A DNA stretch of 64,000 bases. It comes from Artemia franciscana. Its lineage: Eukaryota > Arthropoda > Branchiopoda > Anostraca > Artemiidae. Made by a program: the position numbers and the translations under genes. Positions 44,801 through 55,292 of the stretch are shown here, one piece after another. A model generated the notes under the pieces. The model did not search any database and had not been told where the DNA came from. It saw only the letters and a program-made list of their open reading frames with translations. How positions within the stretch are numbered: position 1 is the stretch's first letter; each line of letters opens with the position of its first letter. Where the stretch lies: NCBI RefSeq assembly GCF_032884065.1, contig NC_088867.1:28329507-28393506 (forward strand), given 5' to 3'.

Positions 44801-47800
44801 ATTTTTGAATTGGTCCAAATGGCCTCGCAATAAGTGTTGAAAAAATTGTGTGTCCTATTCTTTTCTAGGATTGGAACTCTTAATAAAGAAATAACTGAAA
44901 TTTCAATTTCCAGATGAAAAATAAAATGGCCAGAAATGGGTTTTGCATGGTATATCTCTGGGTTCCTAGACAAAAAACCTATCTTTTCTACGCCAATCTG
45001 CGCTTTGGGACCGAAAATTTTTCTCAGTCTTGACATCATCAAGAAATTGAAGCACGCATTTCTTCAATCAGCTCTTTGTCTAATTTACAGTAGAACTCAG
45101 AAATCTCAACTACAGTATTATGCTATAATGTGGTAGGTAACTTTGGAATAGCAGCTGAAAAGACTTGAAAAAATCCATAGGCGTGCCCTGAAAAGTATTG
45201 AAAATGTGGATGACCATCTCCACTTTTGTTTTCTTTACCGTCAATGATACTCAGTTTTGTTTTTAAGTTCCTCTCTGGGTTAATCCGCTTCGTTCTGCAA
45301 TTTGTTTTGATTTATATCAGCATACAATGGTTGAAACATATGATCTGCTTTTGACCCTCAGGTGAGCCGAACTCTTAGAGTGTCTTCTGGTTTTTAGCCG
45401 AATGAAGCATGTGTTAAAGTGTGAAATATGCCTCCACAGAAGCTGAGAGTTAGGGGCTTCTTTGGGTCTTTCAAAATAATTTAAAGAGATTTAGTCAAAT
45501 AAGTTTAAATAACTCAAAAAAGTTAATGCTAATCTAAATTAGATCAAGGTTTACATCTGTTTGTTTGTTTTACTTTGAATAAATATAAATATATATTTAT
45601 TTATTTATTTATTTAAGTGAGGTCGTTTCAATGCTGGGGAATAAAGGAGGAACCGTGTGTTAAGTTTAAGGATTTTCCTTTACTGAGGGGGCATTTTGTT
45701 ATGCCGAAGAGTGAAATTAGAGATGAACTTGATGTTTGTATCTTCTATTTATTTTCTAAAATCTTTATGATTTTGGATCTCAGTGTGCCTTTTGGCACAG
45801 AGCAGTATTGAAGCTCGCTTATATCCGTTTTTATTATTATTTAAACCCGATTGAATCTTGAAATTAAACAAGTAATTGTCGAAAAGGTTTCGATTTTTCT
45901 TTCGCAACTTTCATATTTGAGAAATGGAAGTGACCAAATGGAGTATGTACAAATTCTCTACTTTATAGGAAAGTGCACCAAGCCGAATAGTCAATGTTTC
46001 ATCAGTAGCTCATGCAAGAGGACGCATGAAGTGGTCGGATTTGAATTCTGAAATACATTATGATAAAAGAGAAGCCTATAATCAAAGTAAATTAGCCAAT
46101 GTTATGTTCACTATGGAACTTTCTAAAAGGTTGCAAGGTAAGATTAGTCTTAATTTGGGTCTTCTGCCATTTAGAGATCAAAGCACTTATTCCTGGCCCC
46201 TGATTCAAGGCTTTTTTTTCAACTTAAGTTGCGTCACACACAACGAACTCGACAAAATGCTGAAATTTTATATTCTTTAGTATTAGTTAAAACTCACACA
46301 GTTAAATTGATAGCAGTTTGATTATAATTTTTTTTTCTTCCTTTTTTTTTGTCATAGCAAGATAGTTCTCAAAATAACAATTTGTTTTGAAAAAATTGAA
46401 ATCAATTTTTCACAAAATAACATCTGAAACATAACACTTTCATCAGCTTGCAATAATAAAAAAAGTCGCTCTTTTTGTGAAAACACAGTTGTGAGAACCA
46501 AAGAGTAGAGACGTTTTTCTTTAATAAGAGAAATGATTGCAGAAATTTTCGTGGTCTTTCGTTTAGATCGGGCCGTCTGATGAACCGGGTAGTTGTTGGT
46601 TAATCATATGATTAACTATGTATAGAGATGGCTCAGTCTTTTCGATTCGATATGCTGTTTTAGTTTACGTTCACTCTTGGTGGTTCGACATCATTCTCAC
46701 AGCTCCCGGAACAATGGCTATAAAATGTTTGGTCTCGGTTATCTGATCAATGAAGAACTCTTCGGAATCGTCCTCTAAACCAAGATTCCAAGGATTTTGT
46801 CAAGTTTTACTCTAGAAAGAACACTTCTATTTGAGTAAATGAAAAGACACTATGTTAACTCGAGTTTTAAATGTTTGCAATATCTTGGGAATGGTTTGGT
46901 GAATCTGTTTCAAGGAATATTGAAGGGGGAGGGGATCAAATGGATCTCAGATTTTGTCTTAGGCTAGGAGGAGAAGTAGATGGAACGGCCTTGGATGCAG
47001 CTGCATTTTTCACAGATCATGTTGTGGAAGAAAGAGAATGACGAAGGGTGAAACAAGTTTTTTAACTGATCCATTATGACGTTTTTGTGCTTTAAGTTCC
47101 AAAGGTACTTAGAATCTAAGCACAGTTAAGTAGCAAGGTAAATCAAAATACACTAAACGTTGCTTGGCCATCAAAATAGTGGATGTGCAATTTTTTTTAA
47201 ATACGACTTAGAGGAAAGGGTGAAATTGAATCAAAAGACAATCTGTGTATCCTGACTATAAAATGTTTCTCATATTTTCAGTATCTAGGAAGCACCTCGA
47301 AGGGATGGAGTTGAGACTTTCAGGTAGTGTAGGAGGAGGAAAGGGAGGGGCAGTGGGGCTTAAAAGTTCGTGTTGCAGGGGGATAGGCTAAGAATACTAT
47401 GTCTCTAATCCACTTAAGCATTTTTGTACTACAATCTCCTTTGGGAATTAGAATATATGCGGGTCTTAGTGTCGAAGTAAATCAGAGGATACTATTTGGC
47501 GTCAGATTACCCAAAAAGCATATAAGTAGCGTCCTGAGAACGGCTTGGGATTTAAACCGAAACTTTTAGGGAGGTTATGGGGTGAGGGGTTTGGATTTTG
47601 AATACTGCCTTGAGAGGGGAGGAGGAGAAGGAGTGTTTCACTAGGATCTATTCCCGATGAAATAGCTGTGTAGATTGAAAGTAACCATATGTACCCAGAT
47701 TATGAAAAAAGTGTCTGCGTTATCTCAGGAACTACCTTGGAGGCGGAATTGAAATTTCCAAAGGGTGCTGGAGCGCCAATGGGACCTCGAAATCTGAATT

Positions 47801-50360
47801 TGGGCAGGGGCGGGTCAGAGTAAATCGAAAGAAACTACTTATTTCGACTATCAAAGTGACATCTTTGCAACGTCTTGAGAATGACTTGCGAGAATTGATC
47901 TGAAACTTTCGGAGTAGTTTTCAGGGGGAGCAAAGGAGTAGGGGGACTCCATATTTTATTATTAGAGGAATGGGATATGGGGATCAGCTAGTGCGTTTCT
48001 TTAATCCCTCTATAGGTTTTTTCATTATTAGTCCAAGTGGAACTTTGAATCTATTTATGGTTTAGTAAATCAAGAGACAATATATACACACATGTTATTA
48101 AAATAGTATATTTTTAGTATCTAAGGAACGACTGGGAGATTCATTAAAACTTTTAGACAGTTTGAAAAAAGGGCAAGGGGACTTTTTATTTTCTAAATAG
48201 GGAGCTAAATGGTGTTTTGTCTGGAAATTTTCACTTGAAAGTTCGAAACTTTTATCCCTAAGCTATTGAGTTGAGACGTCCTTATGCCCATAAAAAAATT
48301 TGCAAAAAAATATTTGTTTCACCTGAAAATGGGACTGCAACTTTTTTCCTGATCTGCTAGGGCTTAGGAAGTAATAGTCTTGTTCAACCCAGTTACTTGG
48401 CATTACTTGATTTTGATCACTCCAGATCAAGTAAGATTCAGGATGCGTAGGAATAGGGAATAAAAAATTTTCTCTCTGATCTGCTTGAAAATGACAAGTA
48501 ACAAATTTCTTGGCTATGTAGACCTTTATGTGGAAAACAATTTTGAAACTAATTTTTAAGTATCGATTGCAAGGCATATGAACTGGGCAAAAAGACCTCA
48601 GTGAAAACAAAAATATTTTGAAAATTGACCGTACCGATACCCGACACCTGAAACTTGGCCAACAAATATTGTTTTCTCGGATTAGCCTAAACCTATCGGG
48701 TATGCAGACAGAAACAAAGGGACTTCAATGACGACAATTTTCTTTTTGTTTGACAAGGAAATAGAAATCTAATTTGTAAGTAAATGAAATTGATATGCAT
48801 TTATATAAACAAACGAACCCATTCAAAATGTGAAGAAAAACATCATTTTAATAATATGGTGGATTAAAACACATGCGTATTTGAGGGTGCCCACAGGATG
48901 TGGGCCTGGGTGGCTTTATTCATATGGAACGCTAAGACTTGCTGATTCCCATTTCAAATCGATAAAAATATCCCCTTGCCATCCACCCAAAAATCTATTG
49001 TAAAAATTGTATTTAAGATTTATTGCAATGGGTGTCAGGTATCATATAAAATGCAAGCATTGCTTTTCATATTTTAAAAATTTTGAATATAGACTACCCC
49101 CGGTCCCCTCCCCCCTTTCTCAAATAGATAGAAGGACAAGGAAAATGCAAGAATTCAGAACAAAAAATTCACCGATTGGGAGTCGAAATGGTTGAGCGCA
49201 AAAGTCGGCGTCTTTATATTGTGGGAGCAATTGAATTTGTCTTGGATCCTAGCATTTTTGTTATTTTTTTATCGACTGATGAGGGGAGGGGGCAAAATAT
49301 AGACAATATTTGTATATTTGTGAAGAGCTAGGCTGTCACTCATAACTGAAACCAACTGAAAACTATAGAGTAATTGATTAGAAAATTAAGAAGTATATTT
49401 ATTTACATTACATGTAAATGTATAAATTCTGGAACTTCATTAAAAAATATTAAGAACTTGAAGAGCAAAGTAAGAAAATTTATGTCTATAAACCGAAAAA
49501 GTCAGAATTTCATGGGACTGTTGGTTCCAATGTTAGGACGTTTGGTACTGTTTCTAAAAATCTTCATAGCGCACAAGCACATCGGTAAAAAGTAACAAGA
49601 CAGAACGTTACGCAAATGAGACGAGCGGAGCACATTCACCACTCTAAGGTATATTTTCGCTCGGTAGCTCAGGCGAGTATAAAGGGCATTTATTTTTGTT
49701 TTATTTTATTAATTTGACACACAAGATTATATCAATAATCCTTGAAACTCGAAAGGGATAACTTGCCAAAATGATGCAGTCCCCAGTCATTACTTGTATT
49801 CCTAGTGTTGTACACATCAGGTTACTCGGCTTCTAGAGTGACTTTTTTATTTTCTCACTTACGAATATAAATTTTCTTTTCTGGAACAACTAGATTAAAC
49901 ACAACACGGGGTTTATAGAAACTACATGTCTTCTTGTGAATTCTTTTTTTTTAGTAAGTGATAAAAATCGTATAAAGTCTCTATTTTTTTTTTGAAATTT
50001 ACATAATCAAGTCTTTTTTTTTTAGGTACAGGTGTAACTGCGAACGCCCTTCACCCAGGTTTGGTTGACACCAATATAATACGGTACATTAATGAATCAG
50101 CCATGGGGAGATACATACTAGCATTAGGAGCGTGGCCGTTTATCAGAACTCCGCAGCGCGGGGCTCAGACTGTCTTATATGCATGTTTGGATCCTCAATT
50201 TGAAAAAGTCAGCGGGAAATATTTAAATGATTGTGAAATAACATCTGCAGCTCCTCAGTCCCTAGACGAAAAAAATAATTTAAGACTCTGGTTAACAAGT
50301 GAAAAATGGACTAGATTACAAGCAGCATTAAACGAGACTGGTAATAATCCTGTATCGTAG
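32675..50360 (+). CDS. Retinol dehydrogenase-like short-chain dehydrogenase (RDH11-14 type), five exons, 5' end missing
   Basis: Exons join in frame at GT/AG sites: 32675-32840, 36496-36604, 41130-41275, 45969-46137 and 50026-50360 (introns 3655, 4525, 4693 and 3888 bp). They give 307 residues plus one split first codon, close to the roughly 315-residue family length once an N-terminal membrane anchor is added. Seen, counting from the first complete codon: the Rossmann TGANSGIG motif at 22-29, a CDLAS segment, NNAGVM, the catalytic serine in VNVSSVAH, and the YNQSK (YxxxK) active site followed by LAN. Family knowledge: these enzymes reduce or oxidise retinoids and other lipid aldehydes with NADP(H), usually at the ER or mitochondrial membrane. 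The exact substrate and the orthologue (RDH11, 12, 13 or 14) cannot be decided. The first coding exon, which must end two bases into a codon, was not found. No stop or frameshift occurs, so the gene looks functional despite transposon-filled introns. Confidence 0.9.
32841..34533. other. Intron sequence without a recognisable element
   Basis: AT-rich first part of the 3655 bp intron. The reading frame of the exon runs on to 33068 but is intronic. Confidence 0.5.
34534..34717. repeat. Foldback repeat, family A, with two inverted arms
   Basis: The left arm (34534-34644, from TTCAACTGAAAGTAAGGAG to the ctctttacgct segment) is partly repeated in reverse at 34680-34717. The same family forms the foldback at 16997-17255 and a single arm at 2965-3120. 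The right arm runs directly into the reverse transcriptase fragment on the - strand. Confidence 0.6.
34690..34956 (-). pseudogene. LINE reverse transcriptase fragment, N-terminal half, - strand
   Basis: The - strand reads [19 protein letters not shown], then [20 protein letters not shown] and [13 protein letters not shown]. These are the successive fingers and palm motifs of an RTE-like reverse transcriptase. It starts at the junction near 34956, where the + strand begins the C-terminal half, and ends after FDSLDR where it meets the foldback repeat. Confidence 0.75.
34957..35745 (+). pseudogene. LINE reverse transcriptase fragment, C-terminal half, + strand
   Basis: The + strand starts [20 protein letters not shown] and continues with [12 protein letters not shown], a degraded active site DCADDLGIL (usual YADD), [18 protein letters not shown], and [12 protein letters not shown] with [11 protein letters not shown]. 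These are palm and thumb motifs in the right order, with several frameshifts and stops and a T run near 35090-35104. It lies in the first visible intron of the RDH-like gene and is inactive. Confidence 0.78.
35746..36495. other. Intron end, with a perfect hairpin
   Basis: An open frame at 35960-36157 is cysteine-rich ([13 protein letters not shown]) but unplaced and probably LINE debris. The hairpin at 36177-36214 is listed separately. Confidence 0.4.
36177..36214. repeat. Perfect 15 bp hairpin with preceding direct copy
   Basis: GATTTTAGAGAAGGG at 36177-36191 pairs perfectly with 36200-36214, with an 8-base loop (TGACCTGG). The arm is also present once more just upstream, at about 36158-36172. 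It lies about 280 bases before an RDH exon. Confidence 0.95.
36496..36604 (+). CDS. RDH-like gene, second visible exon
   Basis: A run of T ending in attag precedes the exon; the donor is AAGAAAG|gtttgt. It reads [20 protein letters not shown] and then [16 protein letters not shown]. This bridges the cofactor motif to the NNAG exon and matches the family segment that ends with the adenine-binding aspartate. The exon is short enough to be missed by simple ORF calling. Its phases fit both neighbours (0 in, 1 out). Confidence 0.85.
36605..37724. other. Intron sequence, no element recognised
   Basis: AT-rich. No open frame of note and no clear match to the repeat families above. Confidence 0.4.
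37725..38790. repeat. Family C repeat cluster
   Basis: Several partial copies in both orientations with GGGGGTATATAAGGTTTGTA, AAAGGGTGATCGTATAAACT and AAAATGGCTATCTTGAAATT. The short open frames are repeats, not genes. Confidence 0.75.
39035..40300. repeat. Mixed family B, C and D repeat cluster
   Basis: Family C pieces at about 39115-39530 and 39860-40080 (both orientations), family B at about 39490-39790, and family D at about 40120-40300 (GTATCCAGGTTGTCAAAGAG). Confidence 0.7.
40510..40935. repeat. Family B interspersed repeat
   Basis: TTTTTCAAAGAAAAGTAAAG, GAATGAGCCACAAATCACTA, then TGACATGAGTAGGGCTGACA and GACCAGAACACAATTTGCAC, parallel to 18690-19070. A short CACAAATCACTATCAATAAA duplication lies inside. 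Confidence 0.75.
41130..41275 (+). CDS. RDH-like gene, NNAG exon
   Basis: Acceptor atattgcag, donor CTAAAG|gtaata. It encodes [15 protein letters not shown] followed by [19 protein letters not shown]. The NNAG motif stabilises the central sheet, and NHxGHFLLT is the usual helix-4 segment of this family. It enters in phase 1 and leaves in phase 0. Confidence 0.92.
41276..43289. other. Intron sequence, no element recognised
   Basis: AT-rich; no gene or clear repeat family before the LINE remnant. Confidence 0.4.
43290..45300 (+). pseudogene. Decayed CR1/Jockey-like LINE (endonuclease plus reverse transcriptase)
   Basis: The order of fragments on the + strand follows a non-LTR element. First come endonuclease-like pieces ([14 protein letters not shown] near 43330; [20 protein letters not shown] near 43740). 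Next is the linker with [10 protein letters not shown] and [10 protein letters not shown] near 44060-44130. Then comes the reverse transcriptase with [20 protein letters not shown] and [10 protein letters not shown] near 44420-44535, and a thumb-like end with [17 protein letters not shown] and [15 protein letters not shown] up to about 45210. Frameshifts and stops are frequent. It lies in the third visible intron of the RDH-like gene. Confidence 0.68.
45969..46137 (+). CDS. RDH-like gene, catalytic Ser/Tyr/Lys exon
   Basis: Acceptor ctttatag, donor TTGCAAG|gtaaga. It encodes [14 protein letters not shown] with the catalytic serine, and [14 protein letters not shown] with the catalytic tyrosine and lysine four residues apart. 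All three active-site residues are intact. Confidence 0.92.
46138..47089. other. Intron sequence, no element recognised
   Basis: AT-rich; nothing supported. Confidence 0.4.
47090..48250. repeat. Degenerate tandem array, family D
   Basis: Repeated blocks of the TATCCTGACTATAAAATGT, TATCTAGGAAGCACCTC, GAGTTGAGACTTTCAG type, at roughly 110-250 bp spacing with G-rich stretches between. They are related to 945-1860 and more diverged. Confidence 0.6.
48251..50025. other. Intron sequence, no gene supported
   Basis: A 115-codon open frame on the - strand (48263-48610) lacks any recognisable motif and lies inside the intron, so it is not called. The rest is AT-rich. Confidence 0.4.
50026..50360 (+). 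CDS. RDH-like gene, terminal coding exon
   Basis: A long T tract ending in ttttag precedes the exon, which completes the split glycine codon. It reads [17 protein letters not shown] and later [16 protein letters not shown] and [10 protein letters not shown], the standard C-terminal substrate-loop and tail of retinol dehydrogenases. It ends at TAG 50358-50360. Confidence 0.93.
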
Positions 50361-50595
50361 GTTAATATTGTGTTAGGCAAATTTTTTCAGTATACTAGAT
50401 TTGTTGTTGTTTTATTCATTACAATTTCAATGATGTGTATAGAATCACTCCTTGCAATATTTGTTAGAGAAAAAAAATGGAAACTGAGTATTGCTGCTTT
50501 GCAGTCTACAATGTATAGTGTCATGCCCAAAACATAAAGGCGGTTGTACATTTTCTCGGTTTTGTAGGAGAGCGAAAGTAAGTCTCTTAACACAG

Positions 50596-50601
50596 AATAA
50601 A
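50596..50601 (+). promoter_or_regulatory. Candidate polyadenylation signal of the RDH-like gene
   Basis: AATAAA lies about 235 bases after the stop codon at 50360, with no closer canonical signal seen. It is a reasonable 3' end for the transcript. Confidence 0.45.
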
Positions 50602-52639
50602 TATTATACAGTAAAGAAATTTCTTATCGCCTCCATTAAAGGATTTTGGGGACTCATCAACCTCACACATTTCTTCATTACTCCGTCTTCGTGCGTGCGC
50701 AATGATTAATAAATATGTAGTGTTGCGTGCTGGGATCCAAAGAGAAAGTACCCTTTGAGTGTTGTGATGTGTCCAATATCTGAAACAAATTTTCTTTACT
50801 GTATGATATTAATGCTGTGGCTGTTGAGCTCAAAATGTTTTCATCAAATTGATCCAATTTCAATTCGAATTAATCAAAGTCACAAGACTTTGCAGGGAAC
50901 TAATCTTAAAGAATTTTTTAAATCACTTAAATGTTCCCGCGTTTTCCACTTTTAGAAAAAAGTAATGCTACACTCGGAGAGGATGAATGGTTGAAGAAAG
51001 AATCCGGTATAGTTGCAAAAAGTCAAAACATTTTGATCCTTTTGAAATGATGTTATCAGCTGCTTTTGTGGCTCGGAAAGTAACATCCAATTGCATCAAT
51101 CCTCACTTTATGTCTCTTTTCAAAATCAATCCGAAGGCCTTCTCTCAAGTGCCCCCTTAGCCCTAAATGCCGTTGGATAAAAATTTCAAAATAGCCATTT
51201 TATCACGACTGGTCGAAAGGTCCAAAACATGTGCCTCAAAAGACGAAATGATAAATGAAGCCTCGGGGGCTGGAGCCCTAAACTATGCAAATTCCTGATG
51301 TAAAACAAAGGCTTCATACATATATTTTACAACTTGTTCAAATCAAACTCATTTTATAATTATAAACCTTTTTGAATGGTGGGTTCAAAGAGCTCCTGCC
51401 CCCTCCAAATGGCTAACGGTTAATTACTATGAATTCTAAATATAAAAATATTCTTTTCCTAAATCGAAACCTATTTTGCTCGTATTTCAAAAGTACACCT
51501 TGATCTATTGAAACTCAACTCCTTTTAATAACCCAATAGCACGTGGTCACCTTCGCAGCCCACGTGGAATCAGAAAAGAATTAGTCATTTTAATCGGGAC
51601 TATCGAGAGGTAAAAAAGAAGTATCTACGTGAGGGTAACATTTACACATTATAATGGAAAAAGGGACGAGTTACACATTGCTGAAGTCGAAGTTATGGAA
51701 ATATTCTTGATTTGTATTATTAAGCAGTCCAATGTTGGGGCCTTCCAGCTTTATTCGCTCTATCTCCCACCATCGCCCAAATTAGCAAATATAAAAATAT
51801 CGAACTAAAAAAATATCACGATTATTTTGGGATCATTTATGATCAAATGTTATTCATTAAAAATTTATCGACATCGAAGCATTACTGTCCAATATCTAGA
51901 CTCATAAACATATCATATTCGCACCAGAAGGGTATTTTAGTAGATCCTGAACTTATAGATTTCTAATCTTAGATTAAGACTGCAATAAAGACGTCCAAAC
52001 TTTTAACTACAGCACATATGTCACAGATGATGGACATCTTGTGCTTTGTTGAAATTAGAATCGTCAATGGTTATCGATCTCTGTAATTAGAGTGCCCTTG
52101 CTCCTATAGCACCCACCCAAACTTCATAAATATACATGATTTACCTATTTTGAGTCATGATTCTGTATCGACATAATTATATTTTATTTGAGGTGTACTT
52201 TTCTGTAATCGCTATCTTATCTCTTTACTTAATAATGTGATTGCTCCAAGACTAAACAGACATTCTGGTAAAATCAAAAGTCTCTTGTCTGTATGACTTT
52301 CTGAGAAACCTGAAATGTAGTTTACCTCCCCTTTAATATATAGCCAATATACAATGGCTAAAAAATCAAAATTCAAAACCAACTGGAATTTGCCACTTTT
52401 CTTGCAATTTCCCACTTAATAGTGAAAAAATTGCATACTAGTAGACTTGAGTTCTTTCAATGGTATCAGTAAATTTGCAAGAGTTTATTTATCTGTTTTA
52501 GTCAATTATACAATACATTTTCATTAAAGCTCATTGTGTTTAAATGATTTTTTAAAATCAAACAAAAAACGAGTTTGGCTTGATAAAACCTTCCGTTTAA
52601 GCTTTAAATTTATTTTCAGTAAAACACGAACAATATTGC
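50602..52639. other. Intergenic sequence between the two convergent genes
   Basis: Contains a diverged family C-like piece at about 51110-51300 (AAAATTTCAAAATAGCCATT, GGTCGAAAGGTCC). No gene is seen. Confidence 0.45.
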
Positions 52640-54148
52640 AGCCTCTTGGGAGGTGGTTAAACCATGCTCATTTGTGTTGAAATTTCTCGACATAAAGGAT
52701 CTGTGACAACTAATTCGGTTTTACAGTTTTATAAAGGCCCTTATTTCCATCACTCTTTTCTTCTTTTTCAATCTAGGATTTTCAAATGTATAGGAAAATC
52801 AATTGGTCAAACACAACTATTAATTAATGCAAACTATTTAGTTCACCAACCAAATTCTTTGAGTCTAATCTTTGTAGCAGTAATGATTCAGCCTAACAAT
52901 GCTTATTTATTGCCCACATACAACAGAAGTTAGATAGCGAAGAAAAATGCAAATAACTTTACGTAAACAAGGAAAAACACTAATAAAACAGACGGGTCAA
53001 ACCGTGAAGAGACGACAAACGCCCAGTCTGATATTAAAGAGGAAGGTAAAGCAAATATTTACAACACCGGAAATAGGAAGATTGATTATTGGTATTTTCT
53101 TTTTTCTCAAACGTAAGTGTAAGGCCAGAGAGGTAAAGAAGAGAATGATTGGAACAGGTAGAATAAAGCTTACCATGGGCGCTGCGATTGTAGTTACGGT
53201 TATTGGCTATAATTTTAGGATAATCGGTGTGGATTTTTATCCTAGCGTCACGAATAGCATATACCCGAAGAATTTTGCAAGTTTTGCAAGTGCGATCAAG
53301 CCACCACATTGAGTCGATATTAGGGGGTTCGGAACTTTTTAGAGCTTTACTAGAAGACGATCATTGAAGGAAAGGTATTCAACTTAGAATTATTAAGAGA
53401 AAGACCAATTCCATTAAAAGGAAAAGGAACTTTATGAACCATCCGCTACAGAGCAATTATAGATCGACTAAATAAAGTAAATCGTCAACATTGGCAATTT
53501 AGGTAATATCAATCATTCGATCTTAATCACCAACCAATCACCAATATTAGAGAAGAAATATTTTCAAGTGTATCAAATACAGAGTTAGAAAACATTACTA
53601 GATAGAACTCTGTCCCATGTTTCAAAAAGCAGAAAAATTGGAAAAGGAGCGCGGTGAGCGTGCTGGCCTCTAACAGACTGAAAACCTAACTGGTTTTTCT
53701 ACAGAGTAAGCATTATTACATAAAAAAGAAAGGAAAATACATTTCAAATTTTTCTAAGATTACGGGCAATCGTAATAGGTGTTTAAGAAGAACAATGCAA
53801 TGGAGTCACCTTGTTTAAGAACAGAATCAATGTTTCAACACAAGAAGTTGTCAGGTACTTGGGAACAACTAAGGCACATTGGGAGAAAACAGGCGGACAG
53901 TTTATTTTTCGATCAAATGCACAGAAACAGTCAATATAGTTAGAACTTCATCTCAGATGCTTAAAAAATGTAATTATAGCATCAACTGAAACAGGAACAA
54001 CGAGTGCTTGAGCCTGGGAAGACGGAAGAAGCAAAGCAAACAAGTTTCAATAGAACGTATGCACTGTGTAATTCACTTCGTACATCCTGATTACTTGTCT
54101 ATGCTTCTGTTTGATAGTGCAAATAATAAAAGGAATCGAATCACTTTA
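52640..54148 (+). pseudogene. Unclassified decayed coding region, probably a transposon
   Basis: The + strand has runs of codon-like sequence broken by frameshifts: KVNRQHWQF near 53490, VTLFKNRINVSTQEVVRYLG then TTKAHWEKTGGQFIF near 53805-53910, and NVIIASTETGTTS near 53970. Composition is less AT-homopolymeric than the flanks. I cannot assign a family. Confidence 0.3.
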
Positions 54149-54918
54149 TTCACAAAAATCACACTTGACATCTTGCCACAAATGCTTACACGCTCTCGGG
54201 TCCTACTCCAAGAGAAGGAGAGGGTCAAGAAAGGAAAAAGAGTGAGTTTTTAGGTGATCATTTTTAGTTTTCCTGGTGAATCTAGAACAAACACAGGGGG
54301 AGGGAGGTCATGAAATATCTTCATCCCACCCCCTGATTTGCTGGATATACCCACAATTGTTCCTATAATTATCTTCAGAAAATACAACAAACGTATAGCG
54401 CGGACACATTTTATTTTTGATCACCTGACTCCAACACCGGTAAAATTTAAAGCCAGCCCTGAGTTAGAATCAACGGCCCCTTTTATATGTTTGATGCTAG
54501 TGGAAATATGGATTAAATTATATAGGTTTGTGATTCACAAAAATCACACTTGACATCTTGCCACAAATGCTTACACGCTCTCGGGTCCTACTCCAAGAGA
54601 AGGAGAGGGTCAAGAAAGGAAAAAGGGTGAGTTTTTAGGTGACCATTTTTAGTTTTCCTGGTAAATCTAGAACAAACACAGGGGGAGGGAGGTCATGAAA
54701 TATCTTCATCCCACCCCCTGATTTGCTGGATATACCCAGAATTGTTCCTATAATTATCTTCAGAAAATACAACAAACGTATAGCGCGGACACATTTTATT
54801 TTTGATCACCTGACTCCAACACCGGTAAAATTTAAAGACAGCCCTGAGTTAGAATCAACGGCCCTTTTTATATGTTTGATGCTAGTGGAAATATGGATTA
54901 AATTATATAGGTTTGTGG
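54149..54918. repeat. Recent two-copy tandem duplication, period 385 bp
   Basis: Copies 54149-54533 and 54534-54918 are nearly identical, with only a few substitutions seen (for example ACAATTG/AGAATTG, GGTGATC/GGTGACC). It ends about 200 bases from the GFM2 stop. Parallel open frames in both copies have no recognisable motif. Confidence 0.95.
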
Positions 54919-54937
54919 CTAAAACTTTATAGTCTCT

Positions 54938-54943
54938 TTTATT
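54938..54943 (-). promoter_or_regulatory. Candidate polyadenylation signal of GFM2
   Basis: The - strand reads AATAAA about 180 bases after the GFM2 stop. It sits just beyond the end of the 385 bp tandem duplication (54149-54918). Confidence 0.4.
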
Positions 54944-55121
54944 GAGGCTATCGCCAGGTAGTCCATTAAAAAAAAAACTTGTATTAAGGCAATTTTCTGT
55001 TTCTTGTATATTTTGGTAACATTCCAATCTTATAAGGCACTGATCCGTAAATGAAGCTTTGCAGCTATGGCAAAATTTGTATTTCGTATTTTTAATGCAA
55101 GCTAACAAAAATAAACAAATA

Positions 55122-55292
55122 TCATTCGTAACTAATGCCTGTGATTTCTCGCATTACTTTCGGAACGCGTTCTTCAGGTACAATAAGGTAATTTGAAAGT
55201 TCCATTGAGAAGGTAGCCGTTCCAGAGGTCATGGATCGAATTGCTGTAGAATAGCCACGAAGCTCTCCTAAAGGTACTGAAGCTCTTATTAT
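55122..55292 (-). CDS. GFM2: GFM2 last coding exon
   Basis: On the - strand a T-rich acceptor ends in TTAG. The exon begins IIRASVPLGELRGYSTA, runs through MTSGTATFSMELSNY and ends in GISYE then TGA (55124-55122). The P-L-E-GYST and TSGxATF residues are the domain V signature of GFM2. Confidence 0.9.
   Translation of the reverse strand: MIRASVPLGELRGYSTAIRSMTSGTATFSMELSNYLIVPEERVPKVMREITGISYE

Noticed and set aside
48263-48610. 115-codon open frame on the - strand
   Set aside because: No recognisable motif, intronic position, and biased composition.
49655-49690. tRNA-like CGGTAGCTCAGGCGAG
   Set aside because: No matching B box or cloverleaf follows.
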